A DNA stretch of 64,000 nt from Climacium dendroides (GCA_950106755.1 OX467091.1:16261538-16325537), one strand, 5' to 3'; positions 53,700-64,000 are shown, counted from the first letter of the stretch. A program made the numbers and translations. The notes: generated by a model not told the origin, from the letters alone.

Positions 53700-55600
53700 T
53701 ACGTCAGAAAAGTACTTTTTGAAGATGTATTAATATAACGTACTTTTTTTTAGATGAAATAAACATTATTTTCACTTTTCAATTGATCCAATTGGTAGGT
53801 ACTTATGTAGAGAAGGTATTCTACCACATTCTAATCCAATTTAGTGTTTCATCCATCCTCTACAAAGTACTTTACCAACAATAAAAGTGTGTTAGGTTTG
53901 CAAAATAATTACAAATGACTTTGTACAGGCCAAATGAATGATCAAAAAAGCACAATAGTTTGTACAAAGATAGAATATATATACTATGCAAGGGCTTCTT
54001 GGTGATAGTAGAACTATAATTACAATATCTATTGGAATGTGGAAGACAGATGGGCATTATCTTTTGCGGAGGAAAAAAGACACAAAAAATAATATTTACA
54101 TTCATTTTTTGATGAGTAAAGCACTACATTCACATACTGTAGCATGGCTACTGCTTAAATCTCCAAAATTTTGAATATTTGTTTGACTTTTTTCCTTGCT
54201 TCTATTCGTGAAGAATTACTTATGGTTTAGGGTAGTTTTAAACTTTCAACTTCATCTCTACTCTTCGTTTTCAAATTTTAAAACACAAGTTCTTCAACAC
54301 TACTAAAGATTTCTGAAGGCAAGGGAGGGGCATTTCAAGGTTGTTTAATTTCCCTTTGCTGCCTAAGAATTTTGAATTAGCCACTGCTATCAAATAATTT
54401 TAATTACTTTCTTATAATTAAAAATTTTAAAAACTTTTTAAAAATTATAATTTTATTTTAAAAAAATTATGAATTAATATTATGTACTGTGGCATGGTTT
54501 GCATAAAATGCTAATGTGGCAAATTCCCACAATCTAAGAACTTCAAGGAACTTGTGGGGTTTTTTTGCCTTCGAATATCTTTTAATGTATTCTAGAGTTA
54601 GAATATTTGACTTTGAATATTAATCTTAATCTCAAATTTGGGTACTACAGAGTTATGAACTTTAAATCTTTATGTTGGAAAATTGAGTTGAGAATCTAAG
54701 GGAAAAAATTCCCAATACTTCATTCTCATTTTCAAAAAAATCTTAAATAGAAAAAGGATCAAGATACAAGGCAAGTTTACATTATTAATACCTCTAAGAT
54801 AGCTGTCAATTGCACTAATCCCAATAGTGAGATTATTGTAGGAAGTAGAATTTGCATATAAGTTTCTTAAGGTTGGAAGTGACATGAATAACTAGAAATT
54901 GTGTTAACACACTAAAATGCACTTCCAATAAATTCAAGTTCAAATGAAGATGTTCATTAAGAAATTCTTGTCTATAAGTATGTTACTTTGTAATGGCAAG
55001 AATCTACAAGCATCCATTTAAAGTTTATTTAAGTTCTAATGGTACTTCTACCAAGGTACTTTATATACTTCAAGTACTTAATGTCCACTCAAAAATTGAA
55101 GAATTTCAGCAACGAGATGATGTCAAACTCCTCATTCTAACCACAATGGGCTGGTTTACCTTGTGTGATGCAAATTTTTTGGAATGGTACAAAGGCATTT
55201 TTAAGAATATTGGATCCGAAGGGACTGATTTTAAGTGGGGATTATGGGATTTCCGCAGGCCAGCTTTGGCCTTGCGGTTTCATTCTTGCAACCTAGCTCC
55301 TTGTTGCAGATTGAGCGTCTCCAGCAGCGACGGAAGATGCCGATCAGGAAGAACGGTGCGCATTGGCGATGGCGTCTCCAGGGTTTGGTCCAACCACGCA
55401 TCTCCTCCTTGCTCGGATGCCTTGCTTTCGTCTCTCTCCTTTTGCTGCAACAATTTTTCATGCAATTGCATCCGCAGCCTTAAACTTGGTTGTCCGCTCA
55501 TCTGAAGCTTCAATTGCATCCGCAACCCTAAACTCGGTTGTCCACTTCACCTGAACTTATTTCCTCTTTTTCTGTCATTCTATATCGATGTGCATTCTTT
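53700..55600. other. Mostly non-coding left interior of the CACTA element
   Basis: AT-rich sequence until about 54990, then a transition to GC-richer DNA that looks host-derived. ORFs at 54993-55250 are unrecognised. A short direct repeat with CTTCAATTGCATCCGCAACC words occurs around 55460-55540. Confidence 0.4.
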
Positions 55601-55714
55601 TGGTCCCGATGGTTTAGTGTAGAGTTTTGCATTTTTCTAAGGTTAAGGGCTTAGGGTTTAGGGTTTTGTGTAAAGCTTGATATATGGTTTTTGGAGAGAA
55701 ATCAACAAAAGAAT

Positions 55715-56390
55715 TGTGTTAAATAATCAGCTGCATCCAAGGCACTTGGGGTATGAGGTCACAAAGCAGCAATTCAACACGTCCTTACAGGACTTGGGAA
55801 CCTCGTACATCGACTTCTTTTTACTTTACTATCCTCGGTGCTTTTCAGCCGTCTGTCATGACATGAAGCATGCTGGATCATGGCAGGAAAGGTGTGCCTA
55901 CTTAATGTACCTTCTGCTTAATTGTAATCTGTAGTTGCAACTGTCAGCTTCAAGCTACGATCGAAGTGTGGGTTTTAGGGTATGGTTTTTAGGGCAGAAC
56001 GCTAGTTCTTGTGTCCAACTTGTGCAGTAATACTAACTTATGGCCTATCTGTAGGTGGAAGGCTTTGGAAGAGTTGCATGATGAGCTCAAAATACGGGCA
56101 ATCGGTGTAAGGACTATGTCTGCGAATCGTCTTGCGTCCTAAAACCCAAGCTGTTAACCGTCAAAACTTGCTGATGATACGTATCTTACTGGAGACTTAA
56201 TTCAGCACCAAGCTCTTAGAGACTTCTTGGATGTACTTTTAATATGTAATATCAATCTGAGCCAACATCCTTCTGCAGTTTAGACTTGCTGAAGAACTTT
56301 ACAATGTTGCAGGTCAGCAACTTCAACAAAGTGGAGCTTCAAGAGCTTGTTGCCCTTGCAAGAATTAAACCTTCCGTAGTACAAAGGCAG
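55715..56390 (+). pseudogene. Captured aldo-keto reductase gene fragment (three exons)
   Basis: Three exon-like segments with consensus or near-consensus junctions resemble the middle of aldo-keto reductases, enzymes that reduce aldehydes and ketones using NADPH. Exon 1 (about 55715-55891): HPRHLGYE, FNTSLQDLGTSYIDFFLLYYP. Exon 2 (56055-56106): WKALEELHDELKIRAIG. Exon 3 (56313-56390): VSNFNKVELQELVALARIKPS. The VSNF motif and the TSYIDFFLLYYP strand are diagnostic. Splice boundaries: AG/GTGTGC, TAG/G, GGT/GTAAGG, GCAG/GTCAGC. N-terminal catalytic residues (Asp, Tyr, Lys) and the C-terminal cofactor region are missing, so it cannot be active. The introns are in the same phases as a normal gene, indicating capture from genomic DNA rather than cDNA. 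Confidence 0.8.
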
Positions 56391-56830
56391 GTTGCTATTA
56401 ACGTATTCTGTATATACTCTCGAACTACTGTTCCTGCATTCTTTTTTTTGGTGAAAGATGGTAACATAGTTTTGCGTGGGTCTTTTGAATTTGTTTTTCT
56501 TGAGGTTGAATTGACACCTCCTTCATTGGAAACTGGTTTTATTGAAAATTTCATTTTTGTGGCAATTTGGCAAGGGCGGCGTTTTTACATGCAGTCGCAG
56601 GGGATGCAACTCTCCACCGATCGGGAGCAACAAGGGTTCCAATCTTGCTAAGTCACCTCATCAGAGGCTACAATACATCTTGCAGCAAGTTGATTGCGTG
56701 CAAGTCTTCAGGTTGCTAGGATGCCTCCCCAATGTGTGACCTTTGTTATGGATGCTCATATGTGCGTTTGTGTGTGAGGAGGGTGCAGGACGGTGAGTTC
56801 TGCGTGTAGTGGAGAGGGGCAGGTGAGAAA

Positions 56831-59800
56831 ATGCCTCGCCCTCAGGCCCCTGCGCGGAAGAGGAACGCGAGTCAACAGCGTGAAGAGGACTCCAGCGAAC
56901 ATGAAATAACGCCGCCGCCAGGGCCAATGCGCATGCGCAGGGAGCATGAGCGCCGCTCCAAGGCCAGAGGAGACCCTTGGCTTGCGGCGTCAGCGGGGAA
57001 GGGACGAGACCGGGACAGCAATCCTCCACCGAAGAGGAAGAAGACCCCTCAAGTGCTATTGGAGTTGTCGGAGGAGGCAGGGCACGACGCAGAGGAAGAG
57101 GAGGAACTCAGAGAGCAGTCTTGGAGGTAAGTTTGGAAGAAGAAATAATTTGAGTATAGAACCAATGGTATTCAAGGTTTTTGGGGAGGCGCGCGTTGGT
57201 ACGGACATCAAGTGCAACGCACACCCTGTTTCTTATGACATCGACTCTATCATGTTAAACGTCATAGACGTTTAATGTGACGTTCGCATAAATTGTGTGA
57301 CGTTCATGTCTTCGTCACGGAGGACATGTTCTTTGAGTTGAACTCTATACAAAGAAAAGTGATTGTTTGTTCCTTGGTCAAAGAGCAATCATATTGAATT
57401 CTGGAGTGATCAATCAGGGCATACGGGAGTCAGCCCCCTGCAAAGGTGACAGACCCTAAACTACGGCGTCTTTCCAGTTTCTGTCAAGAGAAAGTTCCTG
57501 TAATATTCAAAACAACGTCCAGGCGTGTCTACATCGACGTTAGATTCAACGTCGTGAGCAACAGAGGAACATGTAGAGAACTTTGAAGCCGCAAATAGCG
57601 TATGTGGATCTCTTTTACGAGGGTCCAGTTGCGGAAGTGATTTGTTTGTACTGACGTAGCCCCATTTTCTTTCCAAGCTGATAGTGCATTTGACCTTTTA
57701 CAGTAAGGGCTACAATACAGGGTCTGATGAACCAGCTTTGGATGCTGATACTAAAGAGATGATCAAGCAACTGATCCCCGAACAGGCTCGCGAAAAAGGC
57801 TTAAGCACTGTAATGAAGAAAACTGTGGAAATAGACCAACAGGGGGAACCATTCGGACCTATGAGGGTTCCTTTCTCCAACGACATCAAGAAATATGCGA
57901 GAGACCTTGACCCCAAGTTTGGATGGGAGGGTCAGCTCAAGAAAGACAGACGACGCTTATTTAGGCACCTATATACAGGTTTGTATTCAGTCCTTCTCTA
58001 TGAAATGAAGAGGACTATAGATCTTGTAGTTCACTGTTGCATGTAGTTCAGAAGACTGTAAATGTTGTGGAAGGTAGCTCATTGGCCATGAGGCGGGGTA
58101 GTGGATGTCACCTGTAATGTCCACAACGACGTCGAATACAATGTCATGACTGACGTCAGTGTAGGATCCTCTACAGTGAGGGGTGGTCCCTATGGTCGTC
58201 CACACCACAGGGACGTGTAGTGTGTATTCCCTAGTGTTTTCTGGAGACATAGGGGTGTCTGTAAATTCTCTTGTTATTCTTTGGCACATCAATGTCGTAC
58301 ACAATGCAGAGGTAGCTATACTAAGTTCTCTGGCTTGTAGATTGGCGTATAGAGGGAGAGTCCGAGCGAGTGTCAAAGAAGTGAATGTAGCCGTTCATCA
58401 CAAAAGCGCTCATTCATGTTCGTTGGAAGCTCAATCGATTGATTGATGGCGGAAAATCCAAGCCGATCAGAATAGATGATGATGTGTGGGAGGCATTGAA
58501 GGAGGCTTGTGCTACCGATGCTTCCCAAGAGAAGTCAGCCCATATGTCTGCCATTTCTAAGGGGAAGACATCCAACACAGCCCAGCATAAGGCCGTAGAG
58601 AGAGAAGTCATCTCGAGGCTGGTAAGTATGTAGTAACTGACATCCACCTACTTGCCCATGTCAACACCACTTTCATCACACATGTTGCGTTTGTTTTTCC
58701 AAAAAATGTCAGAAATGATGGTAGATGTGGAGGACTCAGCCTTCTTCTTCGCACGTGGAAGGACCTTTGTGGGGTGGCATTGAAGCATGTAATCATTGCA
58801 TCTGAACTCTAAGTGCATATTCTTCTTCCCCTTGTCGGGTGGCATTCAAGCATGTAATCGTTGCATGTGGACTCTAAGTGCATATTCTTATTGTTTTTCT
58901 TCCCCTTGTACGGTGCCATTGAAGCATGTAACCTTTGCATGTGAACTCTAAGTGCATATTCTTCTTCCCCTTGTAGGCTTTGTTGCGGAACAGAGCACCG
59001 TTTGAAGTAGAGGTGGACGCAGAAGTGGCAAAGGAGTTGCAGCGTCTGGAAGAAGAGAAGCGCAGAGGTCGAAGTCCCCATGGCAAAGAGCTGCAAGAGA
59101 TGCGCAATCGGATGGATGAGCTTGAGAGCAGTGTAAGTCGCCTTACTATTATTAAGACGGTTCCTTAGCTGGCCAAAGCGATGTCAAAGACGATGTTCTT
59201 GTTGACGTTAACTCCGACAAGTAGACTGTTGAAGACGATGTTGTTCACGACGTTGTAGCTAACGCTGAGGAGGAGCAGGTACAAGGCGCCGGTGAAGTTG
59301 CCATCCCTGAAACTGTTGAAGGTCAGCAAGGAGTGGAAGATGTGTACGCCATAGTCAAAGACTCCGGGGCGCAGGCAACATCTGAGAGGAGAGAAAACAC
59401 GATGGAGACCTCCACGGAGCAACAGGTGATGCGACGTCTCTCTTTCCATTTTAAGTGCCAAGTGATTGACGTGAAGCACTCCCTTTGTTAGGCTGGTGAC
59501 GTTATTTCCATGAATTGCCTTGTATGAGGATGGTGTCATAGCGTAGTAGCGGATGCTTTGCAATGCTTCAATTTTTTTTTACAAGTGCGTGTCAAATTGG
59601 ACATTGAAGTGAACGTCACTAGTGGCAGACGCTAATGCACTCTAGGACTCAGCTTGTTCTTTTCAAAGCGAGTACATCAGAATAGTATGTAAGCAGAAGT
59701 CAAAGTTTCCTTTCAGTCCCCCATTCCATTGAATGCGCAGGAATGTTTTACAATAACTATATGCATCTTACAGGAAAGCAAGTGCCTCAATGGTGCTCAG

Positions 59801-60218
59801 GTAAGGCTAGGAAGTGTAGGTGATTAGAGGATGTCAAAAGTGAATAATAATTGTGTGATGGTGTTGCAGGAAGACATTGAAGTCCTTGGTGAGTCCTCAA
59901 GCCGGCCTCGGCGTGCTGTGAGGACCACGCAAGCTGCGAAGGGCACGAAGGCAGCAATTCTCAAAGCGGTGGGTCTTCCTAAACCTACCCAACCCACTAA
60001 AAAGGTTAGGAAGGCTGCATTCCATTCACCCATACTTTCATTTGTTTCTGTATGCAACTTAAAAGAATAATGCAAGTGTAGCATTCCTTGACATCTGTTG
60101 TGGTTGTATAAGAGTCCCATCAATAAATATGCATGAGTAGGTACTGCTGGTTTTGACTTGGTGTGGTACGATGCAGGCTGCTATTGTCAAGAAATCGGAT
60201 GCACCTCGGAAGAAGTGA
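56831..60218 (+). CDS. Spliced accessory gene of the CACTA element
   Basis: Exons recognised: 56831-57126 (donor GTAAGT), 57704-57978 (after TTTACAG, donor GTTTGT), about 58440-58621 (donor GTAAGT; acceptor unclear), 58977-59132 (donor GTAAGT), 59869-60004 (after TTGCAG), 60177-60218 (after TGCAG, ending TGA). The first junction keeps frame as SWRS-K. The product begins with a basic, Pro- and Arg-rich region with PPKRKKTP, then LIPEQAREKG, PFGPMRVPFSNDIKKYARDL and GWEGQLKKDRRRLFRHL, resembling the plant transposase_24 (En/Spm accessory, TNPA-like) family; later VEREVISRL, a Glu/Arg-rich coiled coil (ELQRLEEEKRRG) and a Lys-rich end. In En/Spm such proteins bind subterminal repeats. It lacks catalytic residues. 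Additional small exons are possible between 59132 and 59869. Confidence 0.6.
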
Positions 60219-61268
60219 GTCTCTATTTGCCACAGCGTGTCCAACTTCACATCGCATATGATGGTCAAGCATGTTATTCAGAACATTGAGTAGAACGCAC
60301 CATGTTTTCATCGAAAGTGCTGTAGTTAATGTTGTTGTGGATTTCTTCGTAGTACTAGACTATGGCATTTTTGTGCAGAAGTTGGCAAGTGGCCTTATAA
60401 TCCCAATGCCATTGAAAACACAGGCTTCTATGCTTGGACATCTCTTACAAAGACACATAATTCATCTTCTAATGGCATATCTCAATCTTCCATTCACTCA
60501 TGTGTATGGGTTGTAGAGTACATCGTCTTTGATGTTGACGTTTATGATTCACGTTGTTCATTTCGTTCGAGAAAACATCCTTCCTCTCGCATTGTATGTC
60601 TTCTGTAATGCTCAAGAAAACACTGCAGATGTCACTGTGCTTGTCAAATGGAACACTGAGCGCAAAGCAATGCATACCCCAGTATACGGGTTGCTCTACT
60701 TAATGTCACAATAGACATGTATGTGGACGATGTCTGCGATTTCAGCAAAGAATAAATTCCACAATATTATCCACCCAGCTCGTTTCGTAAAGCACATTCT
60801 CGTTGACTCTAATGTCATTTAAAACATCCTCCTGTCAAATGTGACGTCCTAGAGAACATCACACAGAACACCGGCATGTACCGCAGAAGAGTGCCACGTC
60901 AGCTGCCACGTAGGCTGCGTGCACCGGAAATTATTTTCCACGTCGGATATTTAGGGGTCCACGTCATTGGACACGTCAGAACGTCGGTGGATGAAAAAGT
61001 TGTCCAACGTGTCCCTGCCCATCGTTAAAAATCCTACGTGGATGCCAAAACCCCTCCACATGGCACTCTCAGAAACTCTTGGGTCACCCTGTTGTTTTCG
61101 ATGTCACAAAAAATTTAAGCACGTTTTAGCACATAACATGGCATGTTTTTGGCCCGTTTTTTTAAACGGATTTTTTTAGACGTCACTACAGGCATCGTCC
61201 TTGTTAAATTAGACATCACGGCACGTTTTTTCCCTTGTTAAAAAAAACACTGATTTCTTATAGTGAGA
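60219..61268. other. Right subterminal region of the CACTA element
   Basis: No gene. The words GACGTC, GATGTC and TGTCAC are frequent, with a dense GC-richer cluster at 60800-61020 (CACGTCA, ACGTAGG, ACGTCGG). This mirrors the left end at 52500-52720 and probably forms the second set of subterminal binding sites. Confidence 0.6.
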
Positions 61269-62155
61269 CCACTCCGACTCGGAATCGAGGAACGCCCCCG
61301 GGACATCCGCGTCCGCGCAGAAGTGAGACTCCAACCGGACCGGATGTGGCATTCGGATCCGGGACCAAAGATCCGTTTGACGAGTTGGTTGGGATCCTCT
61401 GCGGAATCCGGGCGGATTGGGAAATTAAGAAGCGGGCACTCGGGGAGATTGCGGAATTAATCAGAGCGGAACCGGACAGTCAATTGCCGAGGAAGGTGGC
61501 TGAAAGTGTTATCAATCCGGAAGAGCTCCGGAAGATGAAGGAGGAAAGCAAGCGGCAGCACGATGAGGTGGATACCCTCAAGGCCGAACTATTCGCGTTG
61601 CTTGAGAATGCCACCGCGACAAAGGAGATGGCGAAGGAAATGAAGAAGTTGGCCGCGGAAGTGAAGGACGTGCTTGAAGGATCCGGAGCCGCAGTCACCA
61701 AGGCGCGCCTGTTCGAAGAGGAGGTGCACAAGGACAAGAAGATATCCGGAACCAGGGTGGTGCACATCCTCACCAATTTTGAGGAGCAGATGGAGAAGCT
61801 CCTATCCAAGGCACGGGAGTCAGCGGACCGGATCGTGGAGAGTAGCCAGAAGTTGACAGAAATTCCGGTCCGGCTCTCAGAAATTTCTCTTCCGGACTTG
61901 TTTCCGGAAGACGTAGCTCAGGAGCCGGGAAAGGACAAGACGCCCCAGTCAAGCAGGACCAAGAAGGATACACCCTTGACCGGACATCAGCCGATAGATT
62001 TGGACTCCCCGGAAGCTGAGGAAGAACATCCGGTTCTACCTACGGATGGAGAAAGGAACCAGAATCTAAATGAGGTCTTCGAGCAGTTGGAGAGACCTGA
62101 TGAGAGTCCTACCATTGGATCCCGAGTGTATGAGACGGAACAGGAAGGATTGTAA

Positions 62156-63300
62156 AAATAAGACTTATAGATAGGAACCGGAATAGAATCCGGTTAAGAT
62201 AAGGTAGGACCGGATTGTCAGCGCCTTTAGAGGCGGAAATCATGTATTCACTTTTTGCTTTTTGCTTTTTGTATATAAAACAATCTCTGAGTTGGAGACG
62301 AGAGAGAGTTCTTTTGGGCATTTCCTTGTGTACTTTCCTTTAAACTAACTTTTGTGTATTTTTCCCGAGTATTGGCAATAGTGCACGGAGTCAGAATAGG
62401 AAGGTGAGTACGGAGGTGTTGGTAGAGTTTCTCCCCTTGATGTATGTTTCCGATTCTAGGTACATGTGAGTAGATTATGAAGAGTTAGGAGTGGATTCCA
62501 ATGCCTCAGCAGCCACAGAAGTTTAGCATTCCGGGTGAGAGATCCGTTGATCAGGCTAGGCGGATAGGGAGGGATTCCTTAGCTGCGCTAGAACTCCTAG
62601 GTGGGAAATCCGGTCGAGTATCCTGACTCCTGTGAGGTCTTGCCACCGTTGTGGGTGAACGGAATAACTTTTGTGGGTGTTGGAACGGACAGATTCACTT
62701 GTAGCCACCGAACTTCGTGCGGAACGGATTAGTGTCAAGGTCGTTGTAGTATGAGAAGATCGTACGGGGGGTCTTTGTGTGACCTGTGATTCGGATTACT
62801 ATTCGGATTATTGTGAAAGATCAAACCGGATCCGTGTTAGTTAGGGGATCAGTGGATAGGGAAGTGGGTCTTCAGCCACTATAAGTCACGGAAGGAGTGG
62901 TGGGCCTACCACTTTCAAAAGCAAGCGGCAAACCCTCTGATGGTAAAACAGAGGTAAAACTAAACCGGGTACGGAAGGGTGGACCGGATCGGATCCGCCC
63001 AGGAGGATACATAAGACCGGAAGTTATAGGGTCCAGAATTAATAAGTTAGCCCAGAAATCGGGGAACTAGTAAAACCGGAAGTAGGATACAGTCCGGTTG
63101 AAACTTTCCGGTTGGTTTTGGTTGTTCCGGTCGTTAGAGGTAGAACCGGAAAAGTGGAATTAAGGGGTTTAACTTAGTTTATCTCCTTGTTAGAGTTAGC
63201 TACTTCACAGGATCTCGTGGGTTCGATCTTTAGGATCATTTTGTTATGCTCTAGAGTGATTTTTGTGAGTATAATAGGGAAATTGCTTACCCTGTGCTGC
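62156..63300 (+). promoter_or_regulatory. 3' part of LTR C with second promoter and leader
   Basis: A TATA-like GTATATAAAAC at about 62270 is followed by GAGTTGGAGACGAGAGAG and a long leader rich in CCGGA words, which parallels LTR B from 20780 to 21827. This is probably the start of the genomic RNA (R-U5 region). No ORF of interest lies here. Confidence 0.55.
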
Positions 63301-63314
63301 GACACGCAAAAATC

Positions 63315-63332
63315 TAGCGCCGCTGCCGGGGA
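63315..63332 (+). other. Primer-binding site matching tRNA-Asp
   Basis: TAGCGCCGCTGCCGGGGA differs at two positions from TGGCGCCGTTGCCGGGGA, the site complementary to the 3' end of plant tRNA-Asp used by Tat/Athila-type Ty3 elements. It begins 10 bases after the end of LTR C, a spacing slightly longer than usual. It is absent after LTRs A and B. Confidence 0.75.
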
Positions 63333-63422
63333 TCCTAAAGCTAGAAGACTCTAAACCGGGAGTCGTAGTAATTCGGTTACCGTTGATTTCGTTTGAATGA
63401 ACCGGAACCGGAGTTTGTACTC

Positions 63423-64000
63423 ATGAGAAGAAGGACAAGAAGCGAACGGAAAGCGGAAGGATCGGCTGCGCCAAATTTGAGTGATCCGGATTTCTCAGAT
63501 CCGAAAAATCAACCAATTCCTGCACTGAAGGATTTAGACGAGAATCCAAGACCGGTACACACACCTCAAGTTTTCGAGTACGGATCTGAACCGGAGGTAG
63601 CAGAGTTGCGATTCAACGAAGAAGACAACATGACCTGGTTAAGATACAAACGTTTCAAGGGAGATGGGAGCCAGGATGCGGATGAATGGGTCTGCGAGTT
63701 TGAGTCGACCGCACTCGCCAATCAAGAGAATGAGGCGGGCCAGAGAAGGATTTTCCAAGGACTGTTAAAAGGAGAAGCCCTCAAATGGTACCAAGATGTT
63801 CCGGATCCAATTTGGAATGACTGGGACCGGATGAAGGCAGACTTCTTACAAGCCTTCCGAGAAGTAGGAGGAGAGGCTCGAGCGTTGGGACAGCTGAGCA
63901 CACTCACGATGAAGTCAACGGAATCTGTACGGAAGTATGGACAGAGAGTAAAGGCGCTGATGCAGAAATTGACCACTGAGATTGCGCCTAACTTACAAGT
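63423..64000 (+). CDS. Ty3 retrotransposon gag, partial
   Basis: The frame starts at ATG 63423 and stays open to the window edge (192 codons). After an N-terminal Arg/Lys-rich stretch and a Pro/Asp linker comes the retrotransposon gag domain: WLRYKRFKGDGSQDADEWVC, RRIFQGLLKGEALKWYQ, IWNDWDRMKADFLQAFREVG and QLSTLTMKSTESVRKYGQRV (about residues 75-185). Gag forms the virus-like particle that packages the element RNA. The Zn knuckles, protease, reverse transcriptase and integrase are expected beyond the window. No stop is present, so this copy could be fairly intact. Confidence 0.9.
   Translation, partial: MRRRTRSERKAEGSAAPNLSDPDFSDPKNQPIPALKDLDENPRPVHTPQVFEYGSEPEVAELRFNEEDNMTWLRYKRFKGDGSQDADEWVCEFESTALANQENEAGQRRIFQGLLKGEALKWYQDVPDPIWNDWDRMKADFLQAFREVGGEARALGQLSTLTMKSTESVRKYGQRVKALMQKLTTEIAPNLQ

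Larger units (their letters stand above)
52492..61265 (+). mobile_element. 8,774-bp CACTA element in LTR C
   Basis: Ends read CACTATAAGAAA inward, with further imperfect complementarity through TGTTTTTT. The 3-bp target duplication AGA is at 52489-52491 and 61266-61268, and removal restores ORF copy C. Subterminal and intronic DNA is full of GACGTC, GATGTC and ACGTT words. It holds a spliced accessory gene and aldo-keto reductase exons, described separately. I find no DDE transposase, so it is probably nonautonomous. Confidence 0.93.
51702..62155 (+). pseudogene. LTR-internal ORF, copy C (best preserved)
   Basis: Two segments, 51702-52491 and 61269-62155, join to a 559-codon frame when the CACTA element and one AGA copy are removed. 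Blocks shared with A and B: MGCQGLALKPWGF, NPKDGYAVEDC, FLVPVLHPEKT, LANTIFGALSG, VDWGRIFF, CPYVYHLY, then an acidic Glu-rich run, IRADWEI, and a long helical region with KARLFEEEVHKDKK that probably forms a coiled coil. The only stops are TAG at 52032 and 52485. The product is about 558 residues, lacks reverse transcriptase, protease or integrase motifs, and is not recognised. It precedes the primer-binding site, so it sits in the LTR and would also be present in the 3' LTR. A gag-related or regulatory role is a guess. Confidence 0.8.
51099..63304 (+). mobile_element. 5' LTR C of a Ty3 retrotransposon, with a nested CACTA element
   Basis: It begins TGTGACAACT and ends CTGTGCTGCGACA. A primer-binding site follows at 63315 and a gag frame at 63423, so this is the 5' LTR of an element running off the window. 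Subtracting the 8,774-bp CACTA element and one target copy leaves about 3,429 bp, close to solo LTR B (3,493 bp), whose end has the same GCTGCGACA. It carries ORF copy C and two TATA regions (near 51384 and 62272). The 3' LTR lies outside the window, so a target duplication cannot be checked. Confidence 0.88.

Noticed and set aside
54993..55250. ORF before the aldo-keto reductase exons as part of that gene
   Set aside because: No reductase motif (catalytic Asp, Tyr or Lys region) can be recognised in it.
1..64000. tRNA, rRNA or other structured RNA genes
   Set aside because: I saw no clover-leaf boxes or rRNA words on either strand; the only tRNA-related sequence is the primer-binding site.

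Overview
The window looks like land-plant nuclear DNA made almost entirely of transposable elements and the genes they carry. The evidence is TTTAGGG-type telomere-like repeats, GT-AG introns, TATA boxes, CACTA and hAT DNA transposons, and a Ty3 LTR retrotransposon with a primer-binding site matching tRNA-Asp. I see no rRNA, tRNA, CRISPR array or bacterial-style operon, and no undisturbed housekeeping gene. The species cannot be named from the sequence; heavy nesting suggests a large genome.

Layout. 1-4.0 kb: AT-rich sequence, arrays of a degenerate ACGTCC-CGCCC motif, a 119-bp tandem repeat and a short minus-strand ORF. 4.26-12.67 kb: a hAT transposase pseudogene (hAT-1) split by three clean insertions: a 215-bp CACTA MITE, a 3,686-bp solo LTR and a 1,038-bp CACTA element. 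13.0-17.0 kb: repeats and an exon-like ORF. 17.05-24.17 kb: a second solo LTR, itself split by another solo LTR and a 2,325-bp CACTA element. 25.7-33.2 kb: a minus-strand gene cluster (ParB/DNA-methylase-like protein, coiled-coil protein, FCP1-like phosphatase fold) peppered with a palindrome of the form CAGGTCGGACCGACCTG. 34.4-38.6 kb: a two-ORF RING-finger gene. 38.9-43.9 kb: a second hAT transposase (hAT-2). 44.05-45.4 kb: a perfect-hairpin MITE and a Gly/Tyr-rich ORF. 47.1-49.2 kb: a kinase-like gene. 51.1-64 kb: the 5' LTR, primer-binding site and gag of a Ty3 element, whose LTR holds an 8,774-bp CACTA element carrying a spliced accessory gene and aldo-keto reductase exons.

Three observations tie the window together. 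(1) Three separate LTRs (A, B, C) each contain a homologous ORF of about 550-620 codons upstream of the LTR end; target-site duplications and the primer-binding site fix the boundaries, so the ORF lies inside the LTR. (2) Most long ORFs (hAT-1, hAT-2, ParB/methylase, RING, Gly/Tyr-rich, kinase) are directly preceded by their own array of a short GC-rich motif, usually just upstream of a TATA-like box. (3) Broken ORFs are interrupted mostly by TAG, fewer TGA and hardly any TAA, which fits decay of methylated DNA.

All boundaries come from reading terminal repeats and target duplications by eye; protein assignments come from motif recognition without database searches.
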